A stretch of DNA of 64,000 bases from Diphasiastrum complanatum (GCA_029204225.1 CM055109.1:36554991-36618990); one strand, 5' to 3'; numbered from the stretch's first letter, positions 1-10,723 are shown. Numbers and translations: made by a program. The notes: generated by a model not told the origin, from the letters alone.

Positions 1-503
1 TAAGATCTATCTTTGTGAAGTATTTAGCTCCACCTAAACGATCTACCAGATCATCCATACGAGGCAAAAGATATTTATTTTTAATAGTTACTTTATTCAA
101 CCCTTTGTAGTCCACACACATCCTGAAGCCTCCATCTTTCTTCGCTTTCAGAAGAACAGGAGCGTCCCAAGGCGAGTTACTTGGCTGAATATAAACACAT
201 CTTTAGGTAATTTTCAATTTGCTTAGTAATCTCTACCTCTTCTTTCTGAGAAAACCTATAAGGTTGTCTAGAGATAGGGTGACTACCTGGAATTAGCTCA
301 ATCTTATGGTCTACCGATCTGGATGACGGTAATCCATGAGGTAATTCTTCTGGAAATACATCTTTGAATTCAGACAATAACTTATTCTTCTCAATTTGCT
401 CCTGATCTAAGTCTACCGAGTTAAGAATTTTTGACAATTCACAACTACTTGGATGCATTTCATAAATCCAAAATTGGCTTAGCAAATAAAGAATAAGCTT
501 CAT
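1..503 (-). pseudogene. Ty3/gypsy reverse transcriptase N-terminal part with PR-RT linker
   Basis: The minus-strand translation from 503 to 177 contains the conserved linker FKDVFPEELPHGLPSSRSVDH and the following block that ends in ENYLKM. A frameshift near 180 then moves the reading into another frame, where the RT fingers are readable to the window edge: [21 protein letters not shown] and the [11 protein letters not shown] block ending in a KID-like motif. A second frameshift lies between 460 and 503, where the protease frame ends. The YxDD catalytic region would lie left of position 1. This is a non-functional relic of the RT that copies element RNA into DNA. Confidence 0.85.
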
Positions 504-1038
504 ACTGTGAATAAAAAATCTCCATTACATTTGCAAATGAACTCATCCCAGATGGATGTACAAAATTGTCTCCAAACAATGTAACTATTTCTTTACCCTC
601 GTGAAAAGAGAGAACATGCATCTCAAAATCTATTTTAGGATGCTTATTAAATAACCACTCGTATCCTAGAATAATATCCGTACGTGCTAAATCTAAAACA
701 TGAAAATCAATTAACTCTCTATAATCATGGATCCAAATAGGGAGTCTTGGAACTTTCACATCCCACGTCTCCAACTCCACTCCTGAAGCTAGATATACAC
801 GATATCTATGGTTACTGGCTTCAATTTTGAGTCCGAGTCTCTGCACAAGACCAGAGTTAATGAAATTATGAGTAGATCCACTGTCCACTAAAATCCTAAC
901 TTCATGTCCATTAACAGTGCCTTTCAAACGAAATAAATCATTTGGCAAGAATGAAGTAGTACTGAAAGAACAATCACACTCACAATTAATTTTATTAATT
1001 TCTAGCTTAAGATTCTCTTTACCTGGCATCTCAATCAC
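460..1038 (-). pseudogene. Ty3/gypsy retropepsin-like aspartic protease domain
   Basis: This open stretch of 192 codons encodes the protease that cleaves the element polyprotein. The active site RILVDSGSTHNFI is present (D-S-G), followed about 75 residues later by the hydrophobic ARTDIILGYEWL segment typical of the gypsy protease fold. The start given is just the first Met in the open frame; in the element this was an internal part of gag-pol. A stop codon separates it from the zinc-knuckle remnant upstream, and it runs out of frame before RT. Confidence 0.85.
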
Positions 1039-1044
1039 TTGAGC

Positions 1045-1135
1045 TGCGCCTTTCTTTCGTTATGGGCAGAATTTCATAACGTGTCCAGGCTGACCACAAT
1101 GGAAAGAAACATTGGTCCTTCTAGTCTTTTTCTGG
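1045..1135 (-). pseudogene. gag CCHC zinc knuckle remnant
   Basis: Minus-strand translation around 1120-1060 reads SFHCGQPGHVMKFCP followed at once by a stop. The pattern is the retroviral-type C-x2-C-x4-H-x4-C knuckle that binds genomic RNA, but the first cysteine is serine, and the TAA stop lies two residues after the last cysteine. The poly-T tract at 1207-1229 lies between this and gag and adds frame uncertainty. Confidence 0.7.
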
Positions 1136-1364
1136 GACAACTTTTTCTTTTGTCTAAATTAAAATGCAGCTTGATCCAATTCATCGAAATATTTTTTATT
1201 CTTATTCTCACGACTCTTTTTTTTTTTTTTTTTTTTTCTGGCTGGATCCAGATGATCCAGATGGATTAGCCTGTAACTGCTTCCTAGATGCCACAACCAT
1301 GGAGTCATACACTTTCGCGACACAAACTACATCATCAAAGGTTTGAAGCACGTTACGCTTACAC

Positions 1365-1970
1365 TCATTCTGATAATCTGCAGGCAAACCTAGGATAGAC
1401 TGTCACAATCCAGTTTTGCGAATGAGGGGACTTTATCCCACAATCGAATGAGGGGACTTTATCCCACAAATCAATAAAATATTGTAGGTACGAGTCCAAA
1501 CTCCGAGTACCCATTTTGCAATTCACAAATCTTTGGTAAAAATGCGAGTCGTCCACAACCATAAACGACTTTCTGAACAGCTCCATAAACTCGTCCCATG
1601 TGGTAGGTTTAGGTTGTAAATCATGCCACCACAACGAAGCTTTACCACAGAAGAACAGAATAATACTCTCTATCTTTTTCTCCTCAGGAATTCCGTGTAG
1701 ATTAAAACAACCAATCCACTTGGTTAACCAGTCATCCACAATTTCAGGCTTCTTCTCTTTCTTCTCCCCCGAAAATGGTTCGGGCTGAAAGCCCAAATTC
1801 GGAACAGACAAAGCTCTCACTTGATTTAACAGTACTTTCATTTGTTGATTACGTAAAGTGTTCCTGTTGTTTATCTCATTAAGCACTTGGCTTAATGACT
1901 GACAAATTTGCAGATAGGTAGGCATTGGCACCTGACCATCGAGAGCTGCATTTGCATTATCGTCTGCCAT
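1365..1970 (-). pseudogene. Ty3/gypsy gag (capsid-like) fragment
   Basis: The first 155 or so residues read as gag: the Met start MADDNANAALDGQ, a FQPEPFSGE block (the usual start of the retrotransposon gag domain), KASLWWHDL and FRKSFMV motifs, and SLDSYLQYF. After about 1475 the frame is destroyed by a 26-bp tandem duplication, so the last about 40 residues are out of frame. Gag forms the particle in which reverse transcription occurs. The primer binding site lies about 90 bases upstream of the Met, as expected for a short leader. Confidence 0.8.
1419..1469 (-). repeat. 26-bp tandem duplication inside gag
   Basis: The unit cgaatgaggggactttatcc plus five more bases occurs at 1419-1443 and again at 1445-1469, a period of 26 bp. 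Because 26 is not a multiple of 3 it shifts the gag frame. It is either replication slippage or a repair scar. Confidence 0.9.
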
Positions 1971-2060
1971 ATTGATTTTCTGACATGCAAAATTTTCTTA
2001 TAATTAGTTGAGGTCCAACCATCAACCAATAAGTGAAACGTTCAAAACCTTCATAACTAG

Positions 2061-2069
2061 CTGATACCA
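2061..2069 (-). promoter_or_regulatory. Primer binding site for initiator Met tRNA (gypsy relic)
   Basis: The reverse complement reads TGGTATCAG, matching the 3' end complement of plant initiator Met tRNA as seen elsewhere in this window (10724, 16332, 46635). The match breaks after nine bases. The LTR that should end immediately before it is absent. Confidence 0.65.
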
Positions 2070-2095
2070 TTCAGCAAGGTCTTCCACTCGTTTAT

Positions 2096-2320
2096 TGTGA
2101 CAATCAAGCAGCTCAACAACTTGCAAACAATCCAATCTTCCATGCTCGAACAAAGCACATTGAGATTTCACATCATTTCGTGAGGGAGAAAGTGCAAGCA
2201 AAAGAGATCAAGCTTATTCATGTTTCATCATCAGATTGCATTGCTGATATACTCACCAAGGGATTGCCCAAAGATCCATTTGTAAAATTAAGATTGGCTC
2301 TTGGAGTTATAGATAGATAG
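2096..2320 (+). pseudogene. Ty1/copia RNase H C-terminal relic
   Basis: The translation reads CDNQAAQQLANNPIFHART, then the KHIEISHHFVREKV block, IADILTKGLP and a stop after LGVIDR. It aligns residue by residue with the ends of copia-A (15240-15485) and copia-B (8490-8736), so it is the last about 75 residues of a copia pol. Everything upstream was lost where the gypsy fragment now abuts. Non-functional. Confidence 0.85.
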
Positions 2321-2357
2321 GTCTATGCTAGATCTACCAAGCTAGATTTTTGAGGAG

Positions 2358-3560
2358 TGTGAAAAATGCGAAAATTATGCTTGGTCAAGGCCAAATCTAT
2401 GTATATAGGATGATTACACATGTGTGGAGCCTGTTCCCATGTGTGAAATAAATGTACTTGTCATGTACCATAATCATATAGATTGTACATTTGATTTAAT
2501 TCAAGTTCTAGTGGCTAAAAAGGCCAAAATCTAGTTTTCTAGTCATATGACACATGGCATCAATCTATTGATTGCATGAGTGATGTGCTGACCGAGATGG
2601 TGTGAGGACATGGCCCTTCTACTGCATACTGATCACGGGAACTCGTTGCACCTTTTTGTGTTGGTGATGGTGCGCCGATTTGGGATAACTAGTTCACTGA
2701 AAGTGATGAGGACCTAACCGTTGGACAAGTAGCTAGACAGCTACTGAGAGAGGGTCACTTGCTATTGGACGTGTGAAGAATTGTAAAACATATCTATCTT
2801 ATGTATGTTGATTTCTACCCATGTAAATTGATTGTACATATTCAAGGTGTGTGAATTGAGCACATATCCTTGTAGAATAGGGCGAGTTTGAGTTAGATAG
2901 ATCTAGATTTGACGGCATGCATAAAATTAGATGATATGCAAAGTCAATTAGAGTGCATGCATGCAACATGCAAGTCAGTATAGATGTTCTACACATGTCC
3001 AATTCATCTAGGAAAGTCACATGCAAGGCATGCAAATATAGTAATGGACACATGCATGTAGTTTTGTACATATCTATTGACATTTGGAGAAAGTAGGTAG
3101 AAGTTAGGTGCAATTTTTGCATGCAAGCTGTTAGGTGTCAATATGGTAATAGTTTATACTTGAATAGGTGTAGGGAATGCATTAAATGCTAGTAGTACCG
3201 TGAATTTAGGCTCTCCTTTATATGTGAATATGGTTCTCATTTATTTCTAATGATGAATCAAGCTTTGGTAAGGTCATAATGTCAAAATTGGATCTCATTC
3301 TATTTTGCTTGTAATTGTATTCTCTCTCTAACTCGAGATTGGTGTCTTTTTCATACATTATTATGCTTATGTATTTTTCCTATTTGTGAGGAATTAGTGT
3401 TGCTTTGATCTGTAGCATTCTAGATTGTGCTCTAGCCTCATATCTGTTGGTAAATTGTAGTATTGCTCTGTAGGTGATTTGTGTGCCACATAAAGCATGG
3501 TAAAGATCATTCACAGTTTTGATGTGGTTTCCCACGTTGAAGTTGCTGGATTTTTCATAG
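2358..3560 (+). repeat. 3' LTR region of the copia relic
   Basis: A purine-rich tract (tgaggag, 2351-2357) is followed by TGTGAAAAATGCG. This is where copia-A and copia-B place their LTR start. Downstream it shares patches with the copia-B LTR: the acatgcaaggcatgca segment near 3019, an aaagtaggtaga segment near 3090, the tctctctctaactcg segment near 3320, and a patch ending in catag near 3555 (compare 9546). The true right end is not defined, and no terminal CA with target duplication was found. Confidence 0.6.
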
Positions 3561-3783
3561 GATGCCAAACTGTGGGTTGCGCTGAGGGAGAAAGCTACCT
3601 GTGCTTTGTTGGTGGAGACCCACAGGGATGCCCGATGGCCAACTAGTAGAGGCATGGATGAGTTGAAATTCGCCACCCTATTGCTGTTGGCTCATCATCA
3701 TCGTCGTACAGATGGAGGCAATTGTGGAAATCTACAAATTAGGACCAAGAATGGATCCTAAAATGCTCACAAGAGGGATTGGA

Positions 3784-4316
3784 TGTTAGATGCAATTGAT
3801 CAATCAATCTACACAAGATTTAGATCAATCTAGATCAATTCTAGGCATGAAAATCTAACAAGAACAATCATTAATGAAGGTAAATGTACTTGCTGGTTTC
3901 ACATGTGTGAAAACCTGTTAGAGTACGGACTCCAGCCTAAAAACAAGTTACACTATGATAGAAACTCAAATCAATCAAAACAATTGAAGACAAAGGAGAG
4001 ATTGACACAAAATTGCTTCCAAAATCAAGATTGGTGTTTCATGTTGATTATGGCCAAATATGCCTCTATATATACATTTCTTGGAGCTCGTAGTATTGAT
4101 CATGCATAAGATCTCACACGTGTGAGGATGCTTTGTCATATGATGAAAGCGGCCGTGTGCTCTCAGCAGTCTACTCCTTCTCCACGACCTTCTAGTTGGA
4201 AAGGAAAAGTTCAAAGAGGCCTTACACAGGTGGACTCCACATCCACATGACCACTCCATGATGTGCCTATAGAAACAATGACTAAGCCTCCCCTCCCGCT
4301 GAGCGCGATCCTAACA
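3784..4316. repeat. Candidate solo LTR (TGTTAG...CTAACA)
   Basis: The segment begins TGTTAG and ends CTAACA, the inverted terminal hexanucleotides typical of LTRs. It contains TATA-like ctatatatac (about 4065), palindromic CACACGTGTG (about 4117) and the tcacatgtgtgaaa motif (about 3898) that recur in the copia LTRs nearby. Flanking pentamers (ttgga and caaag) do not match, so no target duplication supports the boundaries. Confidence 0.35.
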
Positions 4317-5420
4317 CAAAGTACTGAGGTATAAATCTATTTTGACATTTAAAGAAAATGATTTGCATTGTGTTGTGAATGCGAGATAAGATTGCATCTT
4401 ATAGGTTGATGATATGTGTGGGCTTTAAGGACAGTTAAGAAAATGCACATTTTCAGTGTACCATGTTGCTGATGCTTAAGTAACTTACATTGGTGTTATG
4501 TAACCATGCTTGGAGTTGATATGTGTGTCGTAATCAAGACAACTATCAAAGTGTTTCTTATGTGCTAGGATTTGGAGGCATGGTTTGCTTTTATAATACT
4601 CGCGTAATATTTTCATTATGAATTACATTTTCTAATCGATTGTTTCATGTTGACTTTTACATCCCGGACTCTTGGAACATAAAGGGGGAAAACTCGGTGA
4701 GGCGGAATATCCTCCCGGGCCTAGGAGATTGACCACAGTTGCTTTTGTTTAAATGCCACACTTAGAACACAATTCCCATTGTGCCGTTGGAATACACGAG
4801 TATTGTGGGATTCATGGGCCCCTAGAACCCAGGTCCTCTCACTAGCACGAGTGTAAGAAGAAGATGATCTAAGAAAGACCGACCAAGCCGTAGGAGCCCG
4901 AACTGACGAAATAAGCGAAACACCCATTACTAGTTAGTCAAAACCCCTTATGAATGTCACCTCCTGGACCGAAGGGAATACCTTATATGAGCTACCAACT
5001 TTGATAGTGACATCATTAAAATAATTTCCTAGCATCATACGGTATGGATAAATCAAGGGAAAGGGATATGCCAATTATAGTGAAAGGAGGGAGGTGAGAA
5101 ATGTGAAATCCATATTATGACATGATACCAAATCATAAATATGACAAGGTCTTGAAATCTCTAAGGGAAAACAAAGTTGATATCTTTGTACCATTACCAT
5201 CAATGTTTAGGCCATCTTCATGGAGGATCCTTAGCAGAAGATACCCTTAAAAAAAAATAGCTACAAGGATGAGGTTTCATACGACAAGTCACTACAGATC
5301 CCCATCAAAGTCTACCTATTCTTGCCAGAAAGGGATATAATGCCCAATACGAGTCAATTATCATCTCCCCCGGGTCATATCTCTGAGAGCCTGGAAAACT
5401 CTCATTGACTCGGGAGTACG

Positions 5421-5463
5421 GAGTAATCAGTGGGGCCCCCGGGAGTGTAGACTCTGATTACTC
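5421..5463. repeat. 10-bp inverted repeat (hairpin potential)
   Basis: GAGTAATCAG at 5421-5430 is matched by its exact reverse complement CTGATTACTC at 5454-5463, with a 23-base GC-rich loop. No nearby gene explains it. Confidence 0.5.
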
Positions 5464-5856
5464 ACGTAACGACAATGTGGGCCCTTCCCTCGCTAAGGCG
5501 TTTTGGCTGGACCAATCCCTAGTCAAAATTTGCCCAAACATTGGTGCGTTTGCCAGGAGCTCAAATCTTTCGTTGGACTACAAAAATTTATGTGTTAAAA
5601 ATTTGCTCGTCAATTGGTTATGTTGTTTAGGCCAGCAGACGCTAATATTGGTTTTGTTGTTTAGGCCGCACACCTAACATTTTAGTGGAAATTACTTGAC
5701 TAATGTTATACATTGTCTCGAAAGATACATTGGCCTGGATAGCATCACACAGTGATGTGTGATGATCCCACAAATGGAATAGCATAGAGCCACATGTGAA
5801 AATTGTCAACATTTCCTAGTTAGTTTGAGGCCTAAATTGGCAATTTTTGTACATAG

Positions 5857-5885
5857 TGTTGAAATTGAAAAATAATCCATCTTGA
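5857..5885 (+). repeat. 5' LTR stub of copia-B
   Basis: TGTTGAAATTGAAAAATAAT and the following nine bases repeat the first 29 bases of the 3' LTR at 8754-8782 with one mismatch. The sequence then changes to leader DNA about 50 bases before the gag ATG (5934). Most of the 5' LTR and the primer binding site have therefore been deleted. Confidence 0.75.
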
Positions 5886-5933
5886 AACAAGCTCAAACAT
5901 ATTGTTGTCCAATAACTAAGAAGTCTTCATATA

Positions 5934-6694
5934 ATGGCACCTTTGGGAGGATATCTCCTAGAAGCAAATGAAAGATTAAATACTTCTAATTACTCAATTT
6001 GGAAGTTCACAATGGAGTCTATTTTGATACTCCAATATGTTATGGACATTGTGCTTGGTGTTGAGGAGGAGCCTCAAGCACAGCCTGAAATACCTAAGTA
6101 TAGGAAAAGAGCCAAAATGGCTCTACATTTCATTAAGATGAATGTATCTAATGAAATTTTGAGAAAGATATGATCTTGCACTACAGCCAAAGATGTTGGG
6201 ATGGACTTAAGTCCATCTATGAAGCAAAGAATACTTCTAGAATACTCACTCTTAGAAATCAAATTTTTCAAAGTTTTCAAAGAAGTGAGGAGAGTGCATC
6301 AAACTATGTTCTGAGAGTATAAGATCTTCATAGAGAGCTTTCTTGTGTTGGTGTTACTATTAAGCAAGATGAGCTAGTACAAGTCATTCTAAATGGCTTA
6401 AAAGATGGCTATGATAATCTTGTTCAGTCCTTTGCCATTAAGGAGGAGTTGCCTAATTTAGAAACTCTCCAAGAAATTCTCAAATCTGAAGAAGCTAGGC
6501 AAACCTATAAACTTTCTAGGATGAACAAACTCGAGCATGGTGGAAGTGACAAAGACAAAGAGGCTTTGTCAAGGACAAGCATAAAGGAAGGAGTAAGAAC
6601 AGTTTTCTCAAGCATCCACTTCAAAGACCAAGAAGAAGAAAGTGAAGTGTTTCTTCTATGGCAAGAAGGGGCACTATGCCTCTATTTGCTTTAA
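5934..6694 (+). pseudogene. copia-B gag
   Basis: The start MAPLGGYLLEANERLNTSNY followed by SIWKFTMESI is the typical N-terminus of plant copia gag. A TGA stop at 6171-6173 and a frameshift break it. The middle part is readable in another frame (DGLKSIYEAKN, then SFQRSEESASNYVLRV and a LKDGYDNLVQSF block), and the last part lies in 6449-6694. A further frameshift leads into the zinc knuckle at 6642. Gag would form the particle around the element RNA. Confidence 0.8.
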
Positions 6695-7451
6695 GAAGAA
6701 AAACCAACTCAAGCAAGCAAATCTCTCCAAAGAGATTGAAGAAGATTTTGTTCCAAGTGATGGAGAATTATCACTCATGGTGTCTAGTTTTTCTTCATCA
6801 CCTTTTACGAAAGATGGAGCTTGGTACATAGATAGTGGAGCTTCTTCACAGATGTGTTGTTCAAAGGAGTCTTTTGACACAATTGTACCTTACGAAGGAC
6901 TTAAGAGATCTATTTACACTACAAATGATCATGAGTGCTCTATAGAAGGAATTGGCAACATTCCATTGAAACTTGCTTCTTCTAAAGTTCTTGCACTTTC
7001 TAATGTTCTTTTCATTCCAAAACTTACAAAGAACTCGATTAGTGTGGGAAAGTTGCTTGATAGTGGTTGTGATGTAAAGTTCAAGTCCAATACTTGCTTT
7101 ATCAAGAAAAATGATGAGGTCCTAGCTGATGGATCTAGATATGGTGGAATTTTCAAGTTGAATTCTTATGAGAATGCAAACCTTTGTGAAGTTGCTTTTT
7201 TATCTAAGGAGGAGTTATGGCATAGAAGTTTGGGGCATCCTAACTTTAAGTCTATGTCTTCTATGGTCAAGAAAGAGAAGGCTATTGGCCTTCCAAAATC
7301 ACTTTCCAAATATCTCAAGCCTTGTGAGGCTTGTGCTATTGCAAAATCACATAGAAAGCCATATCAAAAGTCTTTTATCAAGACTACTCATCCTTTGGAG
7401 CTTATACACTCGGATGTTCATTTTTCTTCTTTGATGGCCAACAAGACATGA
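6642..7451 (+). pseudogene. copia-B zinc knuckle, protease and integrase N-terminus
   Basis: The open frame begins with a degenerate knuckle CFFYGKKGHYASICF, in which the second cysteine is tyrosine. It continues with the aspartic protease active site WYIDSGASSQM, the GAG-pre-integrase block LWHRSLGHPNF with its zinc-binding His and CEACAIAK cysteines, and reaches the first integrase catalytic region (HSDVH). It then joins directly to RT sequence (MANKT, TGA, ELVDLP), so the integrase core carrying the last two catalytic acids is gone. The TGA stands where tryptophan is expected. Confidence 0.85.
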
Positions 7452-8498
7452 GAGCTTGTGGATCTTCCATCCAACAAGCACACCATTGGTTGCAAGTGGA
7501 TTTTTCGAGTCAGGTATAATCAAGATGGCACAATCAGCAAGTACAAGGCTAGGCTTTGTGTAAATGATTTTGCTCAAGTTTATGGACTTGATTATGAGGA
7601 GACTTTTGCTCCAGTTGCAAAGATGGTATCAATTAGAATCATAATTTCTATTGCTTGTTTTTTCAATTGGCAAGTTCTTCAACTAGATGTCTCTAATGCA
7701 TTTTTAAATGGATATCTAGAAGAAGAGATTTATATGGATCAGCCTATTGGGTTCATCCATGACAAAGACAAAGTTTGCTTGCTCTTCAAAAGTCTATATG
7801 GACTAAAACAAGCTTCAAGGTCATGGTATTCTCGACTTAACACCTTTCTTGAGTCACTAGGATTTAATCTCAATAACTATGATCCTTCCTTGTATGTCAA
7901 GTTTTTTGATAAAGATATTGTCATCCTTCTTATTTATGTTGATGATATCATTTTAACAGGAAGTTGTATCAAGTTAGTTGAGGAAACCAAGATTGCACTT
8001 GGAAAAGAGTTCAAGATGCAAGATCTTGGAAAAATTCACTACATATTAGGATTAGATATTGACTTTCTTAAAGATAAAGCTTTTGTATGTCAATCCAAGT
8101 ATGCTCTTTCAATGTTAAAAAAGTTCAATATGTTAGATTGTAAGAGTATAGAAACTCTTATGGAGCAAAATGTAAAAGACCCTAATAAAGGTGATGAAAG
8201 ATCCTTCATGGACATCACTCTTTTTAGGAGTCTTATAGACTCCTTAATTTGGCTCACAATAACTAGACTTGACATAAGTTTTAGTGTTCATAAATTGAGC
8301 CAGGCTATGCAAAATCCTACTATTTATCATTGGAAAATGGCCAAGGGAGTGCTTAGATATATATCTTCTACTTTTGATTATGGTTTATTGTATAAAAGTG
8401 AATATCTTTCTATAGTTGTTTATTCTGACTCGGATTTTGAGGTTGCTAGTGGAGCTAAAAATAATCATGGAAGACGATCTACTTATGATAATGTGTGA
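7452..8498 (+). pseudogene. copia-B reverse transcriptase
   Basis: This is a long open frame in phase with the preceding one across the TGA. RT motifs are GCKWIFRV, ETFAPVAKM, QLDVSNAFLNG (first catalytic Asp) and LLIYVDDIILTG (the YVDD box, near residue 160), then SLIDSLIWLT and the connection region. It ends in the first RNase H aspartate block (YSDSDF) and then runs out of frame because of an RNase H deletion. The N-terminal part of RT is missing. It would copy element RNA into DNA. Confidence 0.9.
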
Positions 8499-8736
8499 CA
8501 ACATTTTGGCACAAGCCCTTGCCAGCAATCCGATATTCCATGCAAGGGGCAAACATATTGAAGTTGCACATCACTTCGTGAGAGAGAAGCTCATTGGAGA
8601 GGAAATCTACTTGGAGCACATCGACACATCATCTTGTATTGCAGATATGCTCACCAAACCTTTGAGCAAGAGTTCCTTCATCAAGCATAGAGCCAATCTT
8701 GGAGTAATACCAAGATCCATGTTCAAGTCAATATAG
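8416..8736 (+). pseudogene. copia-B RNase H remnant and polyprotein C-terminus
   Basis: Compared with copia-A, about 55-60 residues are missing between SDSDF and LLVELKI, including the glutamate block, and the frame changes. The rest is readable: CDNILAQALASNPIFHARGK, then the KHIEVAHHFVREKL block, and the terminal LGVIPRSMFKSI. The stop is followed within 10 bases by the polypurine tract, as in copia-A. Confidence 0.85.
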
Positions 8737-8753
8737 ATTGTTTTTAGGAGGAG

Positions 8754-9560
8754 TGTTGAAATTGAGAAATAATCCATCTTGACTTTAGGCTTGCTACAAA
8801 TATTGTACCATGCAAGTATGTTGTTTCATAATTGTAAATGCCAAATTTGGCCTAGATAGAACTCGAGCTATATGGATTTGTCATATCTAGTTTGATGATT
8901 ACAACTTGCATATAGATTGTAGACTTAGAAATAGCAAAAATATGCTTGTAGAAACTCGTGGCATTTCACATGCATTAATTGTAAGTGATCCATAGTGACA
9001 TGCAAGGCATGCACAAAGTAAAATGGACACATCATGATAATTTGTACAATTCTAGCTAGAACTAGGACACTTGGTAAAAGTAGGTAGAGAAACATGCATG
9101 AGATGTGACAAATGTCACATAGACTCTAGTTTTCACTTTCGATGTCATTAAAAGGTGGATGGATGTGGTTCTACCTCGAGCTACCTCAAACTCCATAAAT
9201 ATGTGTAGCTCTTCTCATATTTTATGATGAAGAACCAAAGTTTTGTAGCTATCTCATGACATTTTGGATCCACACAATTTCTGCTTGATATCTCTCTCTC
9301 TTTCTCTCTCTAACGCGTATTGAGGCTAATGCTCATACACTAGTTTCTTGTACTTTTGCTCATTTATAATTCATTGTTATCATTCTCTGATTCTTAGCAT
9401 GCTAGATTGTGGTTAAGCCATAACTTCTATACTAGATCTTGCTATTCAATCTAGAATCAGATTATTGTGCTAATCATAAAGCTTAATTAGATCTATCATA
9501 CTTGTGGATCATCCCCACATGTGTGAATTCTGGAAATTTTGTCATAGTTTTGGATCTAGC
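8754..9560 (+). repeat. copia-B 3' LTR
   Basis: The polypurine tract aggaggag (8746-8753) precedes TGTTGAAATTGAG. The LTR contains a tctctctctttctctctct tract (9292-9310) and cacatgtgtg near 9515, and shares patches with the LTR at 2358-3560. Its right border is uncertain: similarity to the other LTR ends near 9546. Confidence 0.65.
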
Positions 9561-10057
9561 CTTTCACACATGTGAAAGTGGCCTAGATACATTTATTTTA
9601 GTATATATTTTATATTGAAGAAGTCTCAAACTTCAGGACCTCCGAAATGACACCAAAATCATGTTATTTGGACATATAGGCCAAAATTGGCTATTTTAGG
9701 CTACTGGTGCCCTAAAATTGGGTCCTAAGTTCTAGAGAGAGGAGAGAGAGTCATCTCTCTCACCTATATTAGACTGAAATTCTTGCAAAACAGGTTGGAG
9801 AACTTATTGTATTGTTGAGAGAGGGAGGTCAATAGATCATTGTCACAGTTTCTTCCTCCATTGAGAGCATTGTCTTGTGTATTGTCTTCAAGCTATTGTG
9901 TATGATCTTAGGAGCTTTCCAAAAGTAGTAGGCTGTTGTAGTATGGCCTGTAGTAGGCTGTTGTAGTATGGCCTGTATGATGTAGTAGTAGGCTGTTGTA
10001 GTATGGCCTGTATGCTGTTATTTTTGGCTGCCATTAGTACCTTTTATTAGTTTCTTT
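9561..10057 (+). repeat. Probable LTR, left part, interrupted by copia-A
   Basis: Copia-A inserted at 10057/10058. The sequence continues at 16186 and reaches ttttttcaca followed by a primer binding site at 16332, so 9561-10057 plus 16186-16331 appears to be one older copia-type LTR. It contains a perfect palindrome CTTTCACACATGTGAAAG (about 9572-9589), TATA-like cctatattag (about 9763) and a minisatellite. Its left border is not defined. Confidence 0.5.
9926..10010 (+). repeat. 25-bp minisatellite, three copies
   Basis: The unit tagtaggctgttgtagtatg plus gcctg occurs at 9926-9950, 9951-9975 and 9986-10010. The copies are identical; a 10-base spacer precedes the third. It lies in the R/U5-like part of the interrupted LTR. 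Confidence 0.9.
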
Positions 10058-10723
10058 TGTTAAAAATTCACAATTCTAGCTTGACTAGTTTTGGTCATAT
10101 GACTTGTAAGTAGTTAGATGGTCATGATGTGGCTTGTCACACGTGTCAAATAGCATAGGATTCCATTCATAAGGATGTTCTCAAGTAGACCTAAGTGTTA
10201 GAACCTTTGGAATGAGTCCAAATTATGCTTAGATACAAGGGAGAAAAAATAGGAGCTATTTTTGGTAATTTTTGCATTGTTGAGGGATCTCCAAGATTCC
10301 AACCCTAACTTGGTAGAGATGAAAGATCCACCAAAATTAGCATTAGGGATAGGTTTAGGGCTACTCATACCTGCCCATGTATATATAGGTGATGATATCT
10401 CACCAAAATCAATCAAGCAATTTCATGATTTTTCTCTCATAATGGTGCAATTGCTCTCTATGTTCATAATTGTTTGAGTACTTGTGATTACTAATGATTA
10501 TAGGATTGAATGTAGGTCTGGTGTACAGGGTTCAGACTGTGGGAGGCCGTACTTTCACACGTGTGAAACCTTCTTCAAGGATTTGGGCCATTTAGTGAGG
10601 TTCAAGCATAGATTTTTGATGGATTTTGATGGTTCAACTTGTGCTAATCTTATGAAATCATAATCTATTGTTTCCCTCATCATTTCAAGTGTTTTAGGAT
10701 CCTTATTTGATGTAATTTTTACA
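10058..10723 (+). repeat. copia-A 5' LTR
   Basis: It begins TGTTAAAAATTC and ends TTTTTACA just before the primer binding site. It contains the palindrome TTTCACACGTGTGAAA (about 10553-10568) and TATA-like tgtatatatagg (about 10378), with transcription expected to start shortly after. It lacks the 16 bases present in the 3' LTR. Confidence 0.93.

Larger units (their letters stand above)
1..2095 (-). mobile_element. Ty3/gypsy retrotransposon fragment (gag-PR-RT, 5' part), decayed
   Basis: Read on the minus strand, the order is primer binding site (2061-2069), gag (1970-1365), CCHC remnant (about 1125-1050), aspartic protease (1038-460) and the start of reverse transcriptase (503-1). The element runs off the left edge of the window, so RNase H, integrase and the 3' LTR are not seen. 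The 5' LTR is missing: beyond the primer site only about 25 bases precede unrelated copia sequence. At least three frame breaks separate the domains, so no intact polyprotein is possible. The order PR-RT with a DSGSTHNF protease motif is that of Ty3/gypsy elements. Confidence 0.85.
3561..5856. other. Unassigned 2.3 kb region with one possible solo LTR
   Basis: No protein domain is recognisable on either strand. The short open frames have no conserved motifs. The stretch holds a possible solo LTR (3784-4316), a GC-rich part at 4660-4960, and a small inverted repeat at 5421-5463. It is probably decayed transposon DNA. Confidence 0.5.
5857..9560 (+). mobile_element. Ty1/copia element copia-B, internally deleted
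   Basis: It consists of a 29-base 5' LTR stub, gag, protease, start of integrase, then a jump to mid RT, a partly deleted RNase H, a polypurine tract and a 3' LTR. It belongs to the same lineage as copia-A, with collinear protein motifs. The integrase core and the N-terminal RT are missing, as is a block inside RNase H. The element could not move on its own. Confidence 0.85.

Noticed and set aside
3380-3676. 98-codon minus-strand frame
   Set aside because: Lies within and just beyond LTR-like DNA and has no recognisable motif.
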